Origin: Hordeum vulgare subsp. vulgare
Lineage: Eukaryota; Streptophyta; Magnoliopsida; Poales; Poaceae
Length of the DNA: 64,000 nucleotides
Assembly (NCBI RefSeq): GCF_904849725.1
Contig: NC_058518.1
Location: 419,189,081-419,253,080, forward strand
Reading direction: 5' to 3'
A program made the position numbers and the translations under genes. The notes under the pieces were generated by a model. The model did not search any database. It was not told the origin of the DNA and worked only from the letters and a program-made list of their open reading frames with translations. Positions 57,098-64,000 of this stretch are shown in pieces (positions within the stretch are counted from its first letter, which is position 1; each line of letters opens with the position of its first letter).

Positions 57098-59653
57098 TGT
57101 AACGACCAAACCTCGAAGGGTTTGAGTCTCTGTGCTTTACTGTGCTAGTCCCTGGATCGACTCGCTAGCACACACATTATAGATGAAAACCAGATATAGC
57201 AAGTGCATCATTTATAATAATGTATGATCCAGAATTTATAAAATATAACAATCTGCATAGCACTTAGCTAGCTTTAATCTATTAAACAGCGGAAAAGTAG
57301 CAGAATAATAACGATGAGTCCCATCATAGCCCACTGGAAATGTTGAGTGAAGACTCGCGACCCTAACGGTACCTTACTCCCCGTCTGAATATCCTGCAAC
57401 ATGATACGTTGCAGCCATATAGGTCAATACTTTGAATGTATTGGCAAGTTACACAGGAAAAGTAATATAACAGACCTACATGTATATGCATAGTATAACA
57501 AGAGAAAGGCTGATGGTTATTTTGCAGAAAGCTGATTTTATCCTCACAACTACCTAATAGTCAAGTTTTAGTTTGTTTGCTACAATAACTCACATATGGT
57601 TGGATTGGCATCTCCAACTCCAACCTATTACCATCATTAAGTTTCCCACCAAGTTTTATTAAGTGTGTCATCTGACAAGATCATCCAACAACTGTAATGG
57701 CCTAGCTGCTCAAAATTGTCCATAACCGGGGACACGGCTAATCATGATTAGTTTATACACTCTGCAGAGGTTTGCACACTGTACCCACTAGACCCAACCG
57801 GAAGATTGAGACGAAGTCTTTCAGAAGCAATCACCTCCACCCAACGGCAAGCCGGTACACCTATTTATATCTACATCTGCTAGCTTTGCCCAGGCAAGGA
57901 TCCCACAACCTACTCAACAAAGCTAGAGCCCATATAGCTAGTGGTTGCGCACGAAAGCTACTAGTCACTAAGTCTATCTGATCTTTTTGAACCTGGGCGG
58001 CATTCCACTTACATTCAGAGGGTAGAAACCATGATGTTCTTGAAACCACCCAACAATACCATATCCGCCCAGAGGTGTATTATTTCCTTAATTACTACTC
58101 AAATTTATTTTGTAGTAATCCTCACTTAAACTCAATGAATACAGAAACCAATCCCCGTCTACATAGCATAGCAAAATATATCTAACACGATCTTCATGAC
58201 AAGGGAATATAGCTCAGTAGCATAGCAATAATAATATTCCTATACATGCATAATTTTCATAGGGTGATATAATACTACATGCATAGAAAAATAATAGGTA
58301 AAGGATGATCAACATGTAACTTGCCTTGATTCTGGTTCAGAAAGTCACACTCTTGACAATAGTTTGCGTCGCACTCTGCATAATCTACACGTTGCAAACA
58401 ATCACACCAATCAATCACCACAATCACATAACACCAAATAAAACCATCGGCAATAAAACAACTTGTTTAAAACCAAAGCATAAATAGCATGGCAGCAGGT
58501 ATAAAATCATCTACATGATGATACGATGACAACGCAAAAAGAATCAACTAAACCGGGTGAACGGTTTGCAAAATATGGCCTCCGGTAGGTTTAAAATAAT
58601 CTGTTTTAACAATTTTTTTTTTTCGTAAAACTGAAAACTACTGGTTCTAACATGTTCTACTCATCAATACGAGATCACATGGAAAAGAATTTCCTGAATC
58701 GGAGTTAAGAGTAAAAAGATAAACGCGTTTCAAAATTATACCGAGAATCTGACAGAGCTAAAACAGATTAAAAACAGATTGAATTTCGTCCTGAAGCTGT
58801 TCATCAGGACTTGATGAATCGCTCGTGCGAGCGTTCTCACCACGAACAGCGGGGAAAAACGGAACCGTCTCGGTGTGGTGCCTCCGATGGTGCTTCTCCG
58901 GTGGCGGTTGGACAAACTCCGGTGACGTGCGCAAACTCCGGTGAACGGCTTCGCGAACTCCGGTAACGGCGGCTAACTCCGATGAAGATGAACGACTCCC
59001 GCGTGCTGGCTCGGTGTGCTGCTGCAGGGGTCTCAACGACAACGGAATCGGGTTGCAGGGAGATCGGTTCGTGGGGCTTTATGCCCTCGCGAGGGAGTCC
59101 TCGCTGTGCTCGGTTCGGTTCCCTGGGTGCGGTCGAGTCCAGTTCGTGGTTGAGTTGAGCGCTGGGTGTGGCTAGGGTCCACCGTCGGTCCCTGGAGGCG
59201 AGGGAGCTAGCTGGCGCTCGGTTGGTGGAGCGAGGTCTCTCGATGCAAGGCTCCTGGAGCTGGCTCGATGGAGCGAGTCCAACTGCTGGGCTCGTGCGGT
59301 GCTGGTGCTTGGTGCTTGGCTAGCTGGGACGTGGCTCGTTCGGGCACATGCAGTGCTGGCTAGGCTGAGCCTTTGGCTCGGCTTGGCCAGCTAGTTTTTT
59401 TTCAAAAAAACCACAAAAAAGGTATTAAAATAATATATATATTTTTTTTAAAGAAAAACAAACAGATAAAAAAAAATAATGATATACGTACAAAAATATA
59501 TACATATGCAAATTAAAAACAAACGCATATAGTAATATATATATAGGTATATATAGATACATATATTAAAATCTAATATATATATATATATATATATATC
59601 AGTATAAAATAAATATCCTCATAAATACTAAAGGAAATCTAGTTCCACCTAAT
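57098..59653 (-). repeat. LTR c (truncated)
   Basis: Near-identical to LTR b with the same breakpoint; small differences in poly-T and TA runs and CCCCGTCTG for CCTCGTCTG. Confidence 0.9.
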
Positions 59654-59952
59654 TCCGACAAGATCCTAATTTAACAAACAAGCAAAATAACAATCAAGCA
59701 AGCAACCTAGTATCGTCATGCCATAAAGCGGGCATAAACAGATACGCTAACACGTTAATAGCGCAAATAAAACAAGATAAGTGGTGGTCTCAACACTAGT
59801 TCCTACTTAAGCTGGTCAAGATACTAGGGTGGTTTTCTAATGAAAGAGTAAGATGTAGACAAAGTGTATAGAATAAATTTAGACTCCTATGGCTTTTCTA
59901 ATCCATTTTCTAGGGTCATGACCTATAGTCAACGCATTGCTCTGATACCATC
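59654..59952 (-). other. Truncated internal region c
   Basis: 299 bases, same limits as 56799-57097. Confidence 0.9.
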
Positions 59953-62802
59953 TGTAACGACCAAACCTCGAAGGGTTTGAGTCTCTGTGCTTTACTGTGC
60001 TAGTCCCTGGATCGACTCGCTAGCACACACATTATAGATGAAAACCAGATATAGCAAGTGCATCATTTATAATAATGTATGATCCAGAATTTATAAAATA
60101 TAACAATCTGCATAGCACTTAGCTAGCTTTAATCTATTAAACAGCGGAAAAGTAGCAGAATAATAACGATGAGTCCCATCATAGCCCACTGGAAATGTTG
60201 AGTGAAGACTCGCGACCCTAACGGTACCTTACTCCCCGTCTGAATATCCTGCAACATGATACGTTGCAGCCATATAGGTCAATACTTTGAATGTATTGGC
60301 AAGTTACACAGGAAAAGTAATATAACAGACCTACATGTATATGCATAGTATAACAAGAGAAAGGCTGATGGTTATTTTGCAGAAAGCTGATTTTATCCTC
60401 ACAACTACCTAATAGTCAAGTTTTAGTTTGTTTGCTACAATAACTCACATATGGTTGGATTGGCATCTCCAACTCCAACCTATTACCATCATTAAGTTTC
60501 CCACCAAGTTTTATTAAGTGTGTCATCTGACAAGATCATCCAACAACTGTAATGGCCTAGCTGCTCAAAATTGTCCATAACCGGGGACACGGCTAATCAT
60601 GATTAGTTTATACACTCTGCAGAGGTTTGCACACTGTACCCACTAGACCCAACCGGAAGATTGAGACGAAGTCTTTCAGAAGCAATCACCTCCACCCAAC
60701 GGCAAGCCGGTACACCTATTTATATCTACATCTGCTAGCTTTGCCCAGGCAAGGATCCCACAACCTACTCAACAAAGCTAGAGCCCATATAGCTAGTGGT
60801 TGCGCACGAAAGCTACTAGTCACTAAGTCTATCTGATCTTTTTGAACCTGGGCGGCATTCCACTTACATTCAGAGGGTAGAAACCATGATGTTCTTGAAA
60901 CCACCCAACAATACCATATCCGCCCAGAGGTGTATTATTTCCTTAATTACTACTCAAATTTATTTTGTAGTAATCCTCACTTAAACTCAATGAATACAGA
61001 AACCAATCCCCGTCTACATAGCATAGCAAAATATATCTAACACGATCTTCATGACAAGGGAATATAGCTCAGTAGCATAGCAATAATAATATTCCTATAC
61101 ATGCATAATTTTCATAGGGTGATATAATACTACATGCATAGAAAAATAATAGGTAAAGGATGATCAACATGTAACTTGCCTTGATTCTGGTTCAGAAAGT
61201 CACACTCTTGACAATAGTTTGCGTCGCACTCTGCATAATCTACACGTTGCAAACAATCACACCAATCAATCACCACAATCACATAACACCAAATAAAACC
61301 ATCGGCAATAAAACAACTTGTTTAAAACCAAAGCATAAATAGCATGGCAGCAGGTATAAAATCATCTACATGATGATACGATGACAACGCAAAAAGAATC
61401 AACTAAACCGGGTGAACGGTTTGCAAAATATGGCCTCCGGTAGGTTTAAAATAATCTGTTTTAACAAATTTTTTTTTTTTCGTAAAACTGAAAACTACTG
61501 GTTCTAACATGTTCTACTCATCAATACGAGATCACATGGAAAAGAATTTCCTGAATCGGAGTTAAGAGTAAAAAGATAAACGCGTTTCAAAATTATACCG
61601 AGAATCTGACAGAGCTAAAACAGATTAAAAACAGATTGAATTTCGTCCTGAAGCTGTTCATCAGGACTTGATGAATCGCTCGTGCGAGCGTTCTCACCAC
61701 GAACAGCGGGGAAAAACGGAACCGTCTCGGTGTGGTGCCTCCGATGGTGCTTCTCCGGTGGCGGTTGGACAAACTCCGGTGACGTGCGCAAACTCCGGTG
61801 AACGGCTTCGCGAACTCCGGTAACGGCGGCTAACTCCGATGAAGATGAACGACTCCCGCGTGCTGGCTCGGTGTGCTGCTGCAGGGGTCTCAACGACAAC
61901 GGAATCGGGTTGCAGGGAGATCGGTTCGTGGGGCTTTATGCCCTCGCGAGGGAGTCCTCGCTGTGCTCGGTTCGGTTCCCTGGGTGCGGTCGAGTCCAGT
62001 TCGTGGTTGAGTTGAGCGCTGGGTGTGGCTAGGGTCCACCGTCGGTCCCTGGAGGCGAGGGAGCTAGCTGGCGCTCGGTTGGTGGAGCGAGGTCTCTCGA
62101 TGCAAGGCTCCTGGAGCTGGCTCGATGGAGCGAGTCCAACTGCTGGGCTCGTGCGGTGCTGGTGCTTGGTGCTTGGCTAGCTGGGACGTGGCTCGTTCGG
62201 GCACATGCAGTGCTGGCTAGGCTGAGCCTTTGGCTCGGCTTGGCCAGCTAGTTTTTTTTCAAAAAAACCACAAAAAAGGTATTAAAATAATATATATATA
62301 TTTTTTAAAGAAAAACAAACAGATAAAAAAAAATAATGATATACGTACAAAAATATATACATATGCAAATTAAAAACAAACGCATATAGTAATATATATA
62401 TAGGTATATATAGATACATATATTAAAATCTAATATATATATATATATATATATATATCAGTATAAAATAAATATCCTCATAAATACTAAAGGAAATCTA
62501 GTTCCACCTAATGCAAATTTTTTAAAAAAAAGTTTTAATGCAATAGACCACGCAAAAAGCATTTGAAAACTTAACTAAAGATAATTTGAAAGATTATAAA
62601 GTTTCCAAAACCAAATAAGATAACTCCAAATTATATTCGAAACATTATGCAATTTAATTCGACAGGGGAGAAGTCATATTATCTCCACTTCAATAAATTG
62701 CCCGCAGTCACATAATGAATAGAATTTTCAGAAGAACACAGTAATGCATAAAAATATGAATGATCTATTAACATCCGAATTTAAAAAAATTGGGATGTTA
62801 CA
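59953..62802 (-). repeat. LTR d (full length; 5' LTR)
   Basis: 2850 bp, closely matching LTR c over the shared part and carrying the terminal part that b and c lack, ending ATGTTACA before GTCAT. Confidence 0.9.
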
Positions 62803-63801
62803 GTCATCACCAACACTCCTCTCATCGGAGGGGACTCATCACCATCAACATCTTCACCAGCACCATCTCATCTCCAAACCCTAGTTCATCTCTTGTAACC
62901 AATCTTCGTCTCGCGACTCCGATTGGTACTTGTAAGGTTGCTAGTAGTGTTAATTACTCTTTGTAGTTGATGCTAGTTGGATTACTTGGTGGAAGAGTTT
63001 ATGTTCAGATCTTTGATGCTACTCATTACCTATCTGGTCATGAATATGATTATGCTTTGTGAGTAGTTACTTTTGTTCCTGAGGACATGGGATAAGTCAT
63101 GCTATAAGTAGTCATGTGAATTTGGTATTTGTTTAATATTTTGATGTGTTGTATGTTGTTTTTCCTCTAGTGGTGTTTTGTGAACGTCGACTACATAACA
63201 CTTCACCATTATTTGGGCCTAGAGGAAGGCATTGGGAAGTAGTAAGTAGATGATGGGTTGCTAGAGTGACAGAAGCTTAAACCCTAGTTTATGCGTTGCT
63301 TCGTAAGGGGCTGATTTGGATCCACTAGTTTAATGCTATGGTTAGACTTTGTCTTAATTCTTCTTTTGTAGTTGCGGACGCTTGCGAGAGGGTTTAATCA
63401 TAAGTGGGATGCTTGTCCAAGTAAGGGCAGTACCCTAGCGCCGGTCCACCCACATATCAAACTATCAAAGTAACGAACGCGAATCATATGAACATGATAA
63501 AACTAGCTTGACAGAAATTCCCATGTGTCCTCTGGAGTGTTTTACCTCCTATAAGACTTTGTCCAGGCTTGTCCCTTGCTACAAAAGGGATTGGGACACT
63601 TTGCTGCACCGTTATTACTTTTGTTACTTGTTGTTTCCTACGAATCATCTCACCACACAACTACTTGTTACCAATAATTTCAGTGCTTGCAGATATTACC
63701 TTGCTAAAAACCACTTGTCAGATCCTTCTGCTCCTCGTTGGGTTCGACACTCTTACTTATCGAAAGGACTATAATAGATCCCCTATACTTGTGGGTCATC
63801 A
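62803..63801 (+). repeat. 3' LTR of Gypsy X, second part
   Basis: Resumes at the repeated GTCAT and matches 12651-13649, ending GTGGGTCATCA. The frames at 63508-63850 have counterparts in the 5' LTR and are not genes. Confidence 0.9.
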
Positions 63802-63806
63802 ATGGT

Positions 63807-64000
63807 ATATAAATGTGACAAAACTTGTTGTCGAAATGATTGGAAGCTAATTAATATAAGGTGGTAATAGAACAATTACCAGTAGTCTCATGAACTCCCT
63901 CGTGTTCGGGTCCGTGGAAAAGACCTTATTGACGGGGTTCAACTTGTGCTGGGCGCTAATCAATTCACACTCCCACGGGTCGGTGAACTCCGCCAAGGGT
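63807..64000 (-). mobile_element. CACTA A, right part (continues past the window)
   Basis: Follows the ATGGT duplication of Gypsy X. It holds the start of an intron (63807-63879) and an upstream exon of the Ulp1-like gene. Confidence 0.6.
63880..64000 (-). pseudogene. Upstream exon of the CACTA A Ulp1-like gene (partial)
   Basis: On the minus strand the frame reads LAEFTDPWECELISAQHKLN and then PVNKVFSTDPNTREFMRLL before a GTAATT donor. With the acceptor TTTGCAG at 12112-12106 this makes an intron of about 95 bases into which Gypsy X inserted. Its 5' end lies outside the window. Confidence 0.55.

Larger units (their letters stand above)
50271..62802 (-). mobile_element. Chromovirus-derived (Tekay-like Gypsy) tandem LTR/internal array
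   Basis: It reads, from left to right: full LTR, internal region, truncated LTR, truncated internal, truncated LTR, truncated internal, full LTR, with one target duplication GTCAT at the outer ends (50266-50270, 62803-62807). The element is in minus orientation: primer sites (TGGTATCAGAGC) lie next to the left edge of LTRs b, c and d, and the polypurine tract beside LTR a. Starts TGTAACGACC and ends ATGTTACA on the + strand. The single duplication shows one insertion, later expanded in place. Confidence 0.9.
12128..63801 (+). mobile_element. Gypsy X: Athila-like LTR retrotransposon with five nested insertions
   Basis: 5' LTR 12128-13649, primer binding site 13661-13678, gag-pol 13756-19253, third ORF (19539-19777 plus 26541-26823), polypurine tract 49728-49741, 3' LTR 49742-50270 plus 62803-63801. 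The target duplication ATGGT is perfect (12123-12127 and 63802-63806). Without the inserted DNA the element is about 10.2 kb with LTRs of 1522 and about 1523 bp. The gag sequence, tRNA-Asp-type primer site, absence of a chromodomain and an extra ORF after pol point to the Athila lineage (Sabrina/WHAM/Derami group); the exact family is not assigned. Confidence 0.9.

Noticed and set aside
51933..62202. Minus-strand frames repeated in each LTR of the chromovirus (for example 61615-61899)
   Set aside because: They recur only because the LTR recurs; LTR a has frameshifted variants and there is no domain. Short + frames at 50945, 54921, 57772 and 60627 are rejected for the same reason.
50271..62802. 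CRISPR-like or satellite array
   Set aside because: The repeat unit is 2.85 kb with LTR termini, primer sites and a target duplication.

Overview
The window is a stack of nested transposable elements typical of intergenic DNA in a large Triticeae grass genome (wheat, barley, rye or Aegilops type). The evidence is an Angela/BARE1/WIS-type Copia element, long-LTR Gypsy elements whose LTRs open with TGATACG, a Tekay-like chromovirus with 2.85 kb LTRs, and two large CACTA transposons. I see no host gene, tRNA, rRNA or CRISPR array. Every coding region belongs to a transposable element, and almost all are broken by nonsense codons, frameshifts or insertions. Family names are from recognition, not a database search.

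Layout. 1-5523: a non-autonomous Gypsy element on the + strand (copy 1), cut by the window start inside its 5' LTR. 5524-8578: remnant of another retroelement with a minus-strand ORF. 8579-12127 and 63807-64000: the two visible parts of one CACTA element (CACTA A, genes on the minus strand). Between them lies Gypsy X, 12128-63801 on the + strand, bounded by a perfect ATGGT duplication and apparently sitting in an intron of the CACTA A gene.

Gypsy X is only about 10.2 kb once its own insertions are removed. They are: a 716 bp PIF/Harbinger-type element in the integrase (17605-18320, TTA duplication); a second, minus-strand copy of the non-autonomous Gypsy (19778-26535, GTGAT/ATGAT) that splits a third ORF; a 21.4 kb CACTA element (CACTA B, 27648-49054) in the 3' untranslated part; and, in its 3' LTR, a chromovirus-derived array (50271-62802, GTCAT). 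CACTA B in turn carries the Copia element (37886-46720, minus strand, TTAAT). The insertion order can be read directly from the sequence.

How the parts work. Gypsy X has one gag-pol frame (gag, protease, RT, RNase H, integrase) plus a small coiled-coil ORF after pol. The two non-autonomous Gypsy copies lack gag-pol but share a conserved ORF of unknown function, hairpins, and several copies of the polypurine tract; both also show duplicated primer-binding-site sequence. CACTA B carries a TNP2 transposase and a second, multi-exon Transposase_24-type gene, both on the + strand, flanked by subterminal repeats and purine/pyrimidine tandem arrays. CACTA A carries a Ulp1-protease-like gene and an exon with an RNase H1 N-terminal (viroplasmin-like) domain. 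The least ordinary structures are the LTR/internal tandem array at 50271-62802, the multiplied priming sites in the non-autonomous Gypsy copies, and the viroplasmin-like exon of CACTA A.
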